DNA of 64,000 nt from Pelagerythrobacter marensis. GTDB taxonomy: Bacteria > Pseudomonadota > Alphaproteobacteria > Sphingomonadales > Sphingomonadaceae. A program made the translations under genes and the position numbers. Below are positions 33,223 through 41,971 of this stretch, piece after piece. The notes under the pieces were generated by a model that saw only the letters and a program-made list of their open reading frames with translations, made no database searches and had not been told where the DNA came from. The stretch is from positions 62,001-126,000 of the forward strand of contig NZ_CP011805.1 in the NCBI RefSeq assembly GCF_001028625.1, given 5' to 3'. Every line of letters starts with the position of its first letter. Position 1 is the stretch's first letter.

Positions 33223-34320
33223 ATGACCCGGATCATCCTTCTTGCCCTCGCGGCATTCGCGGCTCTTTTCCCCGCGCCGGCATCGGCCGAGCGTGTCCGG
33301 GATCTGGGCACATTCCAGTCGGTTCGTTCCAACCAGTTGACCGGCTACGGCATCGTCGTCGGCCTCGACGGGACGGGCGACGACAACTTCGCCTATGTCA
33401 CCCAGGCCATGCGCGGGGTGTCCGATCGTTTCGGGTTGCAACTGCCGCCCGGGGTCAATCCGGCGCTGAAGAATGCGGCGGCGGTGATGGTGACGGCAGA
33501 CCTGCCGGCCTTCGCGAAACCGGGCCAGCGCGTCGATGTCACCGTATCCGCGATCGGCAAGGCCAAATCGCTGCGCGGCGGCGCGCTGATCCTCACCGCG
33601 CTCTATGGCGCCGATGGCCAGATCTACGCGATGGCGCAGGGCAACCTAGCGGTCGGCGGCCTGGGCGTTACCGGCCGCGACGGATCGAAACTGACCGTCA
33701 ACGTGCCGACCGTGGGGCGCATTGCCGACGGGGCAAGCGTCGAACGCGCGGTCGCCACCGGGTTCGAGTCATCCGATGTCCTGCGCTGGAACCTCTATCA
33801 GGCGGACTTTCTCACCGCGACGCGGGTGCGGGATGCGATCAATGCGCGCTTTCCCGGCATGGCCCAGGTCGAAGACGGCGTAACGCTGGCCCTGCGGCTG
33901 CCCTATGGCGCCAACGAGCGGGCCGGGATCATGGCCAATATCGAGATGCTCGACATCGACCCGGCCGAAGCGGCTGCGCGGGTGATCGTCAACAGTCGCA
34001 CGGGCACGGTGGTGATTTCCAGCGCCGTGCGCCTTGCACCCGCTGCGATCAGCCACGGCAGCCTTGTGGTGCGGATCGACGAAAATCCTACGGTGGTACA
34101 ACCCGGCCCGTTCAGCCGCGGCGAAACGGCCGTGGAACAGGACAGTGCGATCGACGCCTATCAGGATGGCAATCGGGTGACGATGCTCAATCCCGGCGCA
34201 TCGCTGGCGGAACTGGTCGACGGGCTCAATATGCTCGGCCTGTCACCGCCCGATCTCGTCGCGATCCTCGAAGCGCTCAAGCAGGCGGGATCGCTCAAGG
34301 CGGAAATGGTGGTGATATGA
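33223..34320 (+). CDS. flgI: Flagellar P-ring protein FlgI
   Basis: A 365-residue periplasmic ring protein with a cleavable signal peptide (LLALAAFAALFPAPASA). Motifs: RVRDLGTFQSVRSNQLTGYG, VVGLDGTGDD, KNAAAVMVTADLPAFAKPGQ, and the C-terminal ASLAELVDGLNMLGLSPPDL followed by VAILEALKQAGSL. It assembles around the rod in the peptidoglycan layer with help from FlgA. Confidence 0.97.
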   Translation: MTRIILLALAAFAALFPAPASAERVRDLGTFQSVRSNQLTGYGIVVGLDGTGDDNFAYVTQAMRGVSDRFGLQLPPGVNPALKNAAAVMVTADLPAFAKPGQRVDVTVSAIGKAKSLRGGALILTALYGADGQIYAMAQGNLAVGGLGVTGRDGSKLTVNVPTVGRIADGASVERAVATGFESSDVLRWNLYQADFLTATRVRDAINARFPGMAQVEDGVTLALRLPYGANERAGIMANIEMLDIDPAEAAARVIVNSRTGTVVISSAVRLAPAAISHGSLVVRIDENPTVVQPGPFSRGETAVEQDSAIDAYQDGNRVTMLNPGASLAELVDGLNMLGLSPPDLVAILEALKQAGSLKAEMVVI

Positions 34321-34628
34321 CCGACGCAATCACCCTGTCGCAGGCCAACCCGGCCATCGTTTCGGCCAATGCGCCGGGCGGGACGGAGCGCGAACGGCTG
34401 GCCGAAGCGGCCCGGCAATTCGAAGCGATCTTCGTGCGCCAGATGCTCGCCGCTGCCGACAAGACCGATTTCGGCGGAGACGACGTTTTCGGCAGCAGCG
34501 GAGAAGAAACCTTCCGCGAAATGCGCGATGCGCGGTTTGCCGAACTGGCTTCGGGCACCGGTGCGCTGGGCCTTGCTGCCACTATCGAGGCGCAACTCGC
34601 GCGCTTCGTCGGACCGGGGGAGAGCTAG
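34317..34628 (+). CDS. flgJ: Rod-binding protein FlgJ, lacking muramidase domain
   Basis: A 103-residue protein matching only the N-terminal rod-binding half of enteric FlgJ: EAARQFEAIFVRQMLAAADK, then SSGEETFREMRDARFAELAS. The C-terminal glucosaminidase half is absent, as is usual in Alphaproteobacteria; the separate transglycosylase at 25526 probably supplies it. ATGA overlap with flgI. Confidence 0.88.
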   Translation: MTDAITLSQANPAIVSANAPGGTERERLAEAARQFEAIFVRQMLAAADKTDFGGDDVFGSSGEETFREMRDARFAELASGTGALGLAATIEAQLARFVGPGES

Positions 34629-34631
34629 ACC

Positions 34632-35960
34632 ATGGCGTCCGACCTGCTTTCCATCGCAGCCAGCGGCGCGCGCGCGGCGCGCGCGGCGCTCGACGTTACA
34701 GCGCAGAACATCGCCAATGCGTCGAGCGACGGCTATGTCCGTCGCAGCGCGCGCATGTCGGAAGTTTCGGCCGCCGGCGGGCAGGGCCGGGTCGGCGACA
34801 TATCGCTTTCGGGCGCGCGCATTTCGGGCATTCACCGCAATGCGGACATGTTCCGGCAGGCGGAAGTCCGCCGGACCGGCAGCGATCTGGCGCGCGCCGA
34901 TACCGAGCTGCGCGGCCTGGAAAATATCGAGGCTGCGGTCGAACAGTCCGGCATCTACGATTCCATCGTCGAGTTCGAGGCGGCGCTGCAGCAGCTTTCC
35001 AGCGATCCGGGCAACCCGTCGCTCCGCGCGGCCGTGCTGGCCGGCGCGGATACGCTGGCCAACAAGTTCAACATTGCGGTCGATTCGCTCGACGCTGCTG
35101 GCGAAGGGGTGCGTTTCGACGCCGCGGCCTCCGTCGAAGAAGCGAACGGGATCGGCCAGGAACTGGCCCGCGTGAACTTGCGCCTTTCGCGGGCGGGAGA
35201 AGGCAGCAGCGACCGTGCCAGCCTGCTCGACCAGCGCGACTCCCTGCTCGAAAAGATGAGCGGGATTGTCGATATCTCCACCAGCTTCGCTCCGGACGGT
35301 GCCGTTACCGTTACCGCCGGGGGTGCGACGATGGTGGAAGGCGGGCAATCGGCAGCGCTGACGATGACGAGCGCGCCCGACGGCACGATCGCTTTCCAGC
35401 TGGGCGGCGCTGCCATCGCACCGACCGGCGGTTCACTTGCAGGCGCAGCGCTGGCGCTGGATTCGGCGACCGGCGTTCGCGCACGGCTCGACACCCTGGC
35501 AGATCAGGTGGCCGGAACCGTCAATGCGGCGCAGGCAAACGGGGTGGCTTTCGACGGCAGCCCCGGTCAACCCATATTCGCCGGTAGCGGCGCCGCCGGC
35601 ATCCGGGTCGTTGCCACGCAGGGCAGTGCGATCGCGACTGCCCCTGCGGGCTCGCCTGCGGGCAGTCTCGACGGATCCAATCTCGCTGCCCTGCGCCAGG
35701 CACTGGACGGTGCTGACGTCGCCGGATCGGCCAACGGGCTGCTGTTCGACGTGTCGAGCGCGGTTTCGGGCCGCCGGGTCACGCGCGACGCGCTGGACGC
35801 GATCGCATCCTCTGCACGCATCTCGCTGGAACAGCAGGCCGGCGTGGATCTCGATACCGAGGCCGCGAACCTGATGCGTTTCCAGCAGGCATTCCAGGCG
35901 TCTGGCAGGGCGATGCAGGTCGCCAGCGATATCTTCGACACCATAGTGGGACTGAGGTGA
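34632..35960 (+). CDS. flgK: Hook-filament junction protein FlgK (HAP1)
   Basis: A 442-residue junction protein. N-terminal DLLSIAASGARAARAALDVT and AQNIANASSDGYVRRS are the FlgK/rod motif; the C-terminus LMRFQQAFQASGRAMQVASD followed by IFDTIVGLR is typical. It starts three bases after the flgJ stop. FlgN is its likely chaperone. Confidence 0.93.
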   Translation: MASDLLSIAASGARAARAALDVTAQNIANASSDGYVRRSARMSEVSAAGGQGRVGDISLSGARISGIHRNADMFRQAEVRRTGSDLARADTELRGLENIEAAVEQSGIYDSIVEFEAALQQLSSDPGNPSLRAAVLAGADTLANKFNIAVDSLDAAGEGVRFDAAASVEEANGIGQELARVNLRLSRAGEGSSDRASLLDQRDSLLEKMSGIVDISTSFAPDGAVTVTAGGATMVEGGQSAALTMTSAPDGTIAFQLGGAAIAPTGGSLAGAALALDSATGVRARLDTLADQVAGTVNAAQANGVAFDGSPGQPIFAGSGAAGIRVVATQGSAIATAPAGSPAGSLDGSNLAALRQALDGADVAGSANGLLFDVSSAVSGRRVTRDALDAIASSARISLEQQAGVDLDTEAANLMRFQQAFQASGRAMQVASDIFDTIVGLR

Positions 35961-35964
35961 AGCC

Positions 35965-36873
35965 ATGATCAGCCTTAGCACCTCCGCATTCTACGAGCGC
36001 GCAACGCGCCAGGTCGGCACGCTGCGGGCCGAGGCGGAAAAGCTGCAGGAACAGATGGGCACCGGACAACGTCTGTCGCGCTCTTCCGACGACCCTGTGG
36101 CCGCCGCCCGGCTGCGCACGCTAGCGCGGACGGAACGGCTGACCGAGATTGATCAGAGCAATTCGGATGTCGCATCGAACGATCTGGCGCTGACCGACGA
36201 TGCGCTGGGCTCGCTCGCCAATCTGGTGATCCGGGCGCAGGAACTGGCGACCCATGCGGCCAGCGAAACGCTGAGCACCGAACAGCGTGCCTCCATCGCG
36301 ACCGAGATCGAGAATCTGCAGGATGCCGCTCTGCTGATTGCCAACGGACGCAACAGCGCGGGTCACGCGCTGTTCGGCGGGCAGGCGACCGGCGCGGCGT
36401 ATGAAACCGGGCCTGGCGGGATCGCCTATATCGGCACCGCCAGCAAGGACGCGGCCGATCTGGGCGATGGGCAATCGGTCATCCCCGGACTGACCGGGCC
36501 GGAAGTTTTCGCCTTCGAGGTCGACGGAACACCGACCGATTTCTTCGCCGTTCTGGGCGAACTCGCCACCGGCTTGCGCGCTGGCGTCGACCAGACGGGG
36601 GCGAGCCGCACCGCGCTGGACGGGCTTGCCGCAGGGCTGGAGAAGGTGACCACCGCCCAGACCGTGGTCGGCGCGCGGATGGGCTGGATCGAAGTAATGA
36701 ACGATCGCCGGACCACGGCGTCGGAACGCGTGGCGGACGAGCAACTTGCCGTCGGCGGCGCCGATCCGGCGGAGACCATGATCCGGCTTCAGGAAGTGAC
36801 CACCGTACTCGAAGCGAGCCAGGCCAGCTTTGTCCGGCTCGCCGGGCTGTCGCTGTTCGACATGATGCGCTGA
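35965..36873 (+). CDS. flgL: Hook-filament junction protein FlgL (HAP3)
   Basis: A 302-residue flagellin-like junction protein: MISLSTSAFYERATRQVGTL, then EQMGTGQRLSRSSDDPVAAA, the flagellin/FlgL D0-D1 signature, and a C-terminal helix IRLQEVTTVLEASQASFVRL. It is five bases after flgK. Confidence 0.92.
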   Translation: MISLSTSAFYERATRQVGTLRAEAEKLQEQMGTGQRLSRSSDDPVAAARLRTLARTERLTEIDQSNSDVASNDLALTDDALGSLANLVIRAQELATHAASETLSTEQRASIATEIENLQDAALLIANGRNSAGHALFGGQATGAAYETGPGGIAYIGTASKDAADLGDGQSVIPGLTGPEVFAFEVDGTPTDFFAVLGELATGLRAGVDQTGASRTALDGLAAGLEKVTTAQTVVGARMGWIEVMNDRRTTASERVADEQLAVGGADPAETMIRLQEVTTVLEASQASFVRLAGLSLFDMMR

Positions 36874-36900
36874 TACGAAAGCAACAGGGGTTCTAGGTAA

Positions 36901-37764
36901 ATGTACGCTGCAATCGGTATCGTCGTCCTGCTGGTCATGGTGTTCGGGGGCTTCGCCCTCACGGGCGGTGCACTGGGCCCCGTGATGGAGGCTGTGCCGC
37001 ACGAAATGATGATCATCGGCGGTGCAGCGATCGGCGCCCTGATCGCCGGCAATTCGCTGCACGAGCTGAAGGCCATCGGCACTTCGTTCGTGAAGATATT
37101 CAAGGGGCCGCGCCATTCGCGGCAGGACCATATCGACGCCATCGCGCTGACCACCAGACTGATGAAGCTGATGCGGACCGAAGGCCCGATCGCGCTGGAA
37201 AGCCATGTGGAGAACCCGCAGGATTCGGAAATCTTCGCCGAATATCCCAACCTTCTGGCCAATGGGCCGCTGATCGCGCTGATCTGCGACACGCTGACCC
37301 TGCTGGTCGTGTCTTCCGGCACGCTGGAAACCCATGCGGTGGAAGACGTGATGGACAACGCGATGAAGACGCAGTTCCACGAAATGCGCGAACCGCAGCA
37401 CGCCTTGCAATCGCTGGCCGACGCGCTGCCCGCGCTGGGCATCGTCGCGGCCGTGCTGGGCGTGGTCAAGACGATGGGATCGATCGATCAACCGCCTGCG
37501 GTGCTGGGCGGCATGATCGGTTCCGCGCTCGTCGGCACATTTCTGGGTGTGCTGCTTGCCTATGGCGTGGTCGGCCCGCTGGCGAGCCGGCTGAAGCAGA
37601 TCGTCGATCAGGACGAGCAGATATTTCACGCCGTCAAGCAGGTGATGATCGCCTCGCTCAACGGCTATCCGCAGCCGCTGGTTGTGGAAAGCGCACGTTC
37701 GGGCCTCGGCCATGCCTTCCGCCCGGGTCTGTCGGAACTGCTCGATAGCCTGAGGGGGCGGTAA
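36901..37764 (+). CDS. motA: Flagellar motor stator protein MotA
   Basis: A 287-residue four-span protein of the proton-driven stator: MYAAIGIVVLLVMVFGGFAL, PHEMMIIGGAAIGALIAGNS, a large cytoplasmic loop with torque-region charges, then LPALGIVAAVLGVVKTMGSI and GSALVGTFLGVLLAYGVVGP. It lies 27 bp after flgL, probably on the same message, and its stop overlaps the motB ATG by one base. Confidence 0.96.
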   Translation: MYAAIGIVVLLVMVFGGFALTGGALGPVMEAVPHEMMIIGGAAIGALIAGNSLHELKAIGTSFVKIFKGPRHSRQDHIDAIALTTRLMKLMRTEGPIALESHVENPQDSEIFAEYPNLLANGPLIALICDTLTLLVVSSGTLETHAVEDVMDNAMKTQFHEMREPQHALQSLADALPALGIVAAVLGVVKTMGSIDQPPAVLGGMIGSALVGTFLGVLLAYGVVGPLASRLKQIVDQDEQIFHAVKQVMIASLNGYPQPLVVESARSGLGHAFRPGLSELLDSLRGR

Positions 37765-38600
37765 TGGCCGCTTCCAGCGGGGCAGGGCGCAACGATCCGG
37801 CGCCGATCATCGTCAAGAAGGTGACCGTCGTCGAAGGCGGCGGCCACCACGGCGGTGCGTGGAAAGTCGCCTATGCCGACTTCGTGACCGCGATGATGGC
37901 ATTCTTCCTGCTGCTGTGGTTGCTCGGCGCGACGACCGAGGCGCAGCGCAAGGGCCTTGCCGACTATTTCACGCCCACGCTGGTAAAGCTGAAAGAACAG
38001 AGCGCGGGCTCCGACGGGTTGCTGGGCGGTGCCTCGCTGGTCGATCCCGACAACTATCCGCATCGTGCAGCGCAGACGGGGCAGCGTCCGATCACCGTGC
38101 CGCGTGATGCAGCGGGCGGGCAGAAGGAAGCGCTCGACCGCGTGCGCCGGATGCGCGAGCGGGTCGAAACGGAAATTGCCAGCGACCGCCGCTTGCGCCG
38201 CCTGATGCGTCAGGTGCGGATGATCGACACCACCCAGGGCGTGCAGATCGATCTGGTCGACGACGCCGATTTCTCCATGTTCGTGCTCGGCACTACCGTG
38301 CTGACGCCCGATGCGCGCAAGCTGCTGGATGTCATCGGAGAGGCACTGCTGCCAGAGCCGGGGAACCTGACCATTCGTGGCCACACCGATGCCTTACCGT
38401 GGAAAAACGGGGCCCAGGCAAACAACTGGTCGCTTTCGGCGGGCCGTGCGGAGGCGACCCGTCAGGCGCTGATGCGCAACGCCATCGGTGAACGGCGCTT
38501 CCTTCGGATCGAGGGTGTTGCCGACCGTGAGCCGCTGGTGAGCGATGACCCGCAGGACCCGCGCAACCGGCGGATCTCTATCCTGCTGACGGGCGGCTGA
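37764..38600 (+). CDS. motB: Flagellar motor stator protein MotB
   Basis: A 278-residue stator subunit with a single N-terminal span, WKVAYADFVTAMMAFFLLLW, in which Asp39 is the proton-binding residue, and a C-terminal OmpA-like peptidoglycan-binding domain with LTIRGHTDALPWKNGAQANN, WSLSAGRAEATRQALM and DPRNRRISILL. It anchors MotA to the wall. Confidence 0.96.
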   Translation: MAASSGAGRNDPAPIIVKKVTVVEGGGHHGGAWKVAYADFVTAMMAFFLLLWLLGATTEAQRKGLADYFTPTLVKLKEQSAGSDGLLGGASLVDPDNYPHRAAQTGQRPITVPRDAAGGQKEALDRVRRMRERVETEIASDRRLRRLMRQVRMIDTTQGVQIDLVDDADFSMFVLGTTVLTPDARKLLDVIGEALLPEPGNLTIRGHTDALPWKNGAQANNWSLSAGRAEATRQALMRNAIGERRFLRIEGVADREPLVSDDPQDPRNRRISILLTGG

Positions 38601-38633
38601 GCCGGATCGAAAGCCGCTGGAGAAATCAGGCCG

Positions 38634-39494
38634 TCATGATTCCTGCGCGATGCGCAGGGTATAGGCGCCCGTATTCCCCTGGCTGAGCGATCGCGCCCGC
38701 ACGATATAATCGCCGCCTTCTTCGGGGGTGAATGTGAGGGCCGAGTTTCGTCCCTGACCGCCGTCGTCGTTGACTGCGAGTGGAGCGCCATTTCCGCGAT
38801 CGTTCAAATGGCGAACTTCGAGGAAAGCATCGAAGTCGCTGCTGTCCAGAAACAGAAACACCTGTTTCCCGCCTTCGAAACGGAACTGATAATCGTCCAC
38901 ATGGACGCCGGTGATCGTTGCGTCGCTTGTTTCCAGCTCGCCGCGATAGTGATTGAGCGTCATTGTGCTGGCGTCGCTTGGCCGGGGGCGCAACGGCGCG
39001 GGCAGCGGCGGCAACTCGCGGATCGTCATGGTGTAGGAGCCGCTGCTGTCGTTCACGGCGGTCACGCGCAGCCGGTGGCGCCCGCTTCGCTGCGGCATGA
39101 ATTCCAGATAGGCGTTCGTGCCATCGCCGCCGTCGTCGTCTTCCGCCAGCTGTTCATCGTTGTCGTCGGCGAAAGACAGGCGCAGCTTCGGGTCGAAATC
39201 GTCGCTTTCGACGTCGATGGCATAGCGTTTGCCAGCCTCCAGCGTCGCGGTCTTCACCTGATAGGGTCGGTTGCCGTCCTTCGGGCTTTCGTCGTTGAGC
39301 TGCCCTTCCATCTTCGGCCCGACCTGGCGCCCATCCCTCGGGGAGGCAGCGGCCCGTGCAGGTTCCACCGGCGCGGGCATCGCCATTTCGGTTCCTGATG
39401 TGGGAGCTGCGCCCACGGCAGGGGCGGCGACGAAAGACATTACCAGGCCGACCATGCCGGCGCGCCGATGAAAAGAACCCATTCCCTGCTCCAA
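38634..39494 (-). CDS. Secreted protein with two PPC-type beta domains
   Basis: A 286-residue exported protein. After a signal peptide (GMVGLVMSFVAAPAVGA) and a Pro/Ala-rich linker come two repeats of the bacterial pre-peptidase C-terminal (PPC) type. The first has AGKRYAIDVESDDFDPKLRL and RLRVTAVNDSSGSYTMTIRE; the second has GGKQVFLFLDSSDFDAFLEV and ALTFTPEEGGDYIVRARSLS, ending GAYTLRIAQE. Acidic DDGG/DDDGGDG loops could bind calcium. No protease domain is present. Start may instead be the Met four codons in. It faces motB; function unknown. Confidence 0.75.
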   Translation of the reverse strand: MEQGMGSFHRRAGMVGLVMSFVAAPAVGAAPTSGTEMAMPAPVEPARAAASPRDGRQVGPKMEGQLNDESPKDGNRPYQVKTATLEAGKRYAIDVESDDFDPKLRLSFADDNDEQLAEDDDGGDGTNAYLEFMPQRSGRHRLRVTAVNDSSGSYTMTIRELPPLPAPLRPRPSDASTMTLNHYRGELETSDATITGVHVDDYQFRFEGGKQVFLFLDSSDFDAFLEVRHLNDRGNGAPLAVNDDGGQGRNSALTFTPEEGGDYIVRARSLSQGNTGAYTLRIAQES

Positions 39495-39560
39495 TCCGTA
39501 TCCTGCGCGGACTTTGACCCTGATCGACCCACCCGCTGAGCCGTAGAAGTGGCTGTTTTA

Positions 39561-39863
39561 TCAGCCTTTGTCGATCAGTTTCTGGCCCTGCTGACGGACC
39601 GCGCCCGCGATCATCGGTTCGAGGAAACCCAGCGCGAGCGGGAGGTCGACCTCGAACACCAGCTGGCCTTCCTCGATATCGACCCGCCCGTCGAGGTTCT
39701 GGCCCATGGCGCTGATCCGCATGGTCATGCGGTCTTCACTGGGCCAGTCGGTAACGACTTCTGCCACGCCGCCCGGAACGTGATCGGCGATTTCGTGGCT
39801 GCGGCTGCGCATCCGTTCGCGCACGGTTTCCCGCGGAAGATCGTGTGGGATCGCGACGCGCAT
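39561..39863 (-). CDS. Polyhydroxyalkanoic acid system family protein
   Basis: A 100-residue protein matching the small PHA granule-associated family: VAIPHDLPRETVRERMRSRS, a middle WPSEDRMTMRISAMGQNLDG, and VDIEEGQLVFEVDLPLALGF with a C-terminal helix. Its role at granules is inferred from the family. Its ATG overlaps the stop of the XpaC-like gene, so it is the last gene of a three-gene operon far from phaC. Confidence 0.75.
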   Translation of the reverse strand: MRVAIPHDLPRETVRERMRSRSHEIADHVPGGVAEVVTDWPSEDRMTMRISAMGQNLDGRVDIEEGQLVFEVDLPLALGFLEPMIAGAVRQQGQKLIDKG

Positions 39864-40603
39864 CAGGCATCGTCCTTTCCGGCACCTTCGCCGTAGCGAT
39901 AATCGAGATAGCGGTGGCGCACCGCCAGATCGTCAAGCGCGCCATCGGCGAGCTGTCTGGTGACCGAATCGATCTCGCGGCTGATCCGGCCCAGTCCTTC
40001 GGCCAGTTGATCGTCGGGCGTGGCCCCGGCGCGCTTTTCCCCGCGCAGATGAGCCGGCACCTTGCGGTAGGAATCGATCATTTCGGGCAAGTGCTCGCCC
40101 ACAAGCTGGCGCACATCGCGCACCGCCGGATGTTCCTGATCGACGGTTTCGAGCTGGAGGCCGAGCGCATCGAGCTGAACGCCGAGATCGTCGACGATCT
40201 TCGCCGCCGGCGGGGGCAGGGCGGGGCGCTGGTGTTCCAGCCACAGTTCGGTCCGCCCGACCAGTTCACGGGCATTGCCCTTGTTGAGTTCGGCCCGCCG
40301 GGGGACCTTGATCTTCGGAAAGCTGGCGAACACCCCGACCGCGATCACGACCGCAAGAAATGTCAGCATGATCCCGGCAAAACCGATCCCGTCGACGATC
40401 AGACCCGCGACCATCGCCGCTGCGACGATCCCGCCCACGGCCAGCACTATGCGCTTGATCTTGCCGACCAGATGCCGGGTCTTGAGATCGGCCGATCCAC
40501 GCCCGATCGAGGCGCGGCGGTGATATCCGCCGGCGCGGTTTTCGGCCAGGGATCGACTGGCGTTGGCGAGGATGGCGTCGCTCTGGGGTGTCGTGTCGGG
40601 CAT
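39863..40603 (-). CDS. XpaC-like membrane protein (5-bromo-4-chloroindolyl phosphate hydrolysis family)
   Basis: A 246-residue protein with two adjacent membrane spans (about residues 48-95: VLAVGGIVAAAMVAGLIVDG, FAGIMLTFLAVVIAVGVFAS) and a soluble C-terminal helical half with LVGRTELWLEHQRPALPPPA and PEMIDSYRKVPAHLRGEK. XpaC-type proteins are often encoded beside telA, as here: telA ends 8 bp upstream. Biochemical role is not established. Confidence 0.7.
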   Translation of the reverse strand: MPDTTPQSDAILANASRSLAENRAGGYHRRASIGRGSADLKTRHLVGKIKRIVLAVGGIVAAAMVAGLIVDGIGFAGIMLTFLAVVIAVGVFASFPKIKVPRRAELNKGNARELVGRTELWLEHQRPALPPPAAKIVDDLGVQLDALGLQLETVDQEHPAVRDVRQLVGEHLPEMIDSYRKVPAHLRGEKRAGATPDDQLAEGLGRISREIDSVTRQLADGALDDLAVRHRYLDYRYGEGAGKDDA

Positions 40604-40610
40604 CGGTGCG

Positions 40611-41825
40611 TCAGCTCTCCAGCGTCAGCAGCGAGGGTTCGGACGATCCGACTTTCGCCTGGGCCTGCGCCTGCCCTTCGGCCCGTGCAATATAGCCTTT
40701 CGACTTTTCGACTTCCTGATTCAGCGCGGTCACCGTCTGCTTCATCGAATCGAGCGCACGCAGCTTGAACGTATCGACCTCGTCCATCGTGTCGTAGATG
40801 TTCTGGAAGGCGCGCTGCAGCGTTTCCAGCGGGATCGTGCTCGACGCGGCCTGTTCGTGGATCTTGCCGGTCTGTTCGCGCAGCATCGTGCTGGTCGAAT
40901 CGATGATCCCGGCGGTCGTGTCGTTGAGCGCGGTAATCTGCTGCAGCACCAGCCGCTGATTGGTCATCGCCTCGCTGACGGTCACCGCCGTGCGCAGCGC
41001 GCCGACCGTGGTCGTGCTGGCGCGGTCGACGCCCTTCACCAGTTCGACGTTGTTCTTCTTCACCAGGTCGAGCGCGAGATAACCCTGCACGCTCACCGCC
41101 ATCTGCGTCAGCAGATCTTGCGTGCGCTGGCGGACATAGAACAGCGCAGTCTCGCGGATCGCCTTGGCCTTGGCCGGATCGGTCGCGTCGAGTTCGTTGG
41201 CCTTGTCTTCCAGCCGCTGATCGAGCGATTGCGAGATATGGATCATCTGTTCCAGATTGCCCATCGCTTCCCACAGCTTGGCACGTTCCACATCGATCGC
41301 GGCGTTATCCATCAGCAGTTCGTCCTTGCCGTTGCCCAGCTTGGACAGAACCTCCTGAATGTGCGTCTGCGCGCTTTGATAGCTGCGGAAATAATCGTTC
41401 AGCTTGTTGCCGAAGGGGATAATGCCGAGCAGCTTCTTCGGCCCCGTCAGCTTGCCGCGGCGCGAGGGATCGAGTTCTTCCACCGTGCGGCGCAGTTCGG
41501 CCAGATTGGCGCCGACGCCTTCGTCCTTGTCCATTGCGCGGATCGGACGGTCGAGGAAGCGATTGGAATGTTGCGAAGCCGCCATGATTTCCTTGCGGCC
41601 CATATTGGTGATCTGGTCGACCTTGGTGCCGAATTCGGGCGAATTGGCGTCCACCGAAACGAGATCGGCGACGAAAGCATCGACTTTCTCTTCCAGCTTG
41701 GATTTTTTCTCCTCGCTCACCGGCACAAGGCCGGCGGCCTTTTCCGGCGCGACCTGGGGCACCGGATCGGGCGGGGTCAGTTCCAGATCGGTTTCGGTCG
41801 CCGTGGCGGTCTGATTGGTGGCCAT
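40611..41825 (-). CDS. TelA/KlaA family toxic-anion resistance protein
   Basis: A 404-residue soluble, largely helical protein: VDAFVADLVSVDANSPEFGT, ITNMGRKEIMAASQHSNRFL, KLLGIIPFGNKLNDYFRSYQ, ELLMDNAAIDVERAKLWEAM and FYVRQRTQDLLTQMAVSVQG, all in the order of TelA proteins. The family was named for tellurite resistance, but chromosomal members are thought to act in envelope stress. The ATG at 41825 (MATNQT) follows AGCAGGT; a further upstream Met is unlikely. First gene of the telA-xpaC-PHA protein operon. Confidence 0.85.
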   Translation of the reverse strand: MATNQTATATETDLELTPPDPVPQVAPEKAAGLVPVSEEKKSKLEEKVDAFVADLVSVDANSPEFGTKVDQITNMGRKEIMAASQHSNRFLDRPIRAMDKDEGVGANLAELRRTVEELDPSRRGKLTGPKKLLGIIPFGNKLNDYFRSYQSAQTHIQEVLSKLGNGKDELLMDNAAIDVERAKLWEAMGNLEQMIHISQSLDQRLEDKANELDATDPAKAKAIRETALFYVRQRTQDLLTQMAVSVQGYLALDLVKKNNVELVKGVDRASTTTVGALRTAVTVSEAMTNQRLVLQQITALNDTTAGIIDSTSTMLREQTGKIHEQAASSTIPLETLQRAFQNIYDTMDEVDTFKLRALDSMKQTVTALNQEVEKSKGYIARAEGQAQAQAKVGSSEPSLLTLES

Positions 41826-41873
41826 ACCTGCTTTTCGCTCCTCACGGGCCACATGTCCGGCCCATCGCATAGT

Positions 41874-41902
41874 GTATTAATGGCGTAAGACACGAAATTC
41901 AA
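41874..41902 (-). promoter_or_regulatory. Putative sigma70 promoter of the telA operon
   Basis: Minus strand: TTGAAT, 17 bases, TAATAC, about 50 bp before the telA-like ATG in the 146-bp gap shared with the divergent DUF389 gene. The spacing is ideal and this is the AT-richest part of the gap; the hexamers match imperfectly. Confidence 0.35.
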
Positions 41903-41971
41903 CAATCGCGCCGGATGCGGTCCCGCGAATGTCGGCTTTTTTCCTGCCATGGCAAGCGCTAAAGACCGCTG

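Noticed and set aside
36121..37713. 530-codon frame antisense to flgL and motA
   Set aside because: His/Gln/Arg-rich translation without motifs; both sense genes are certain.
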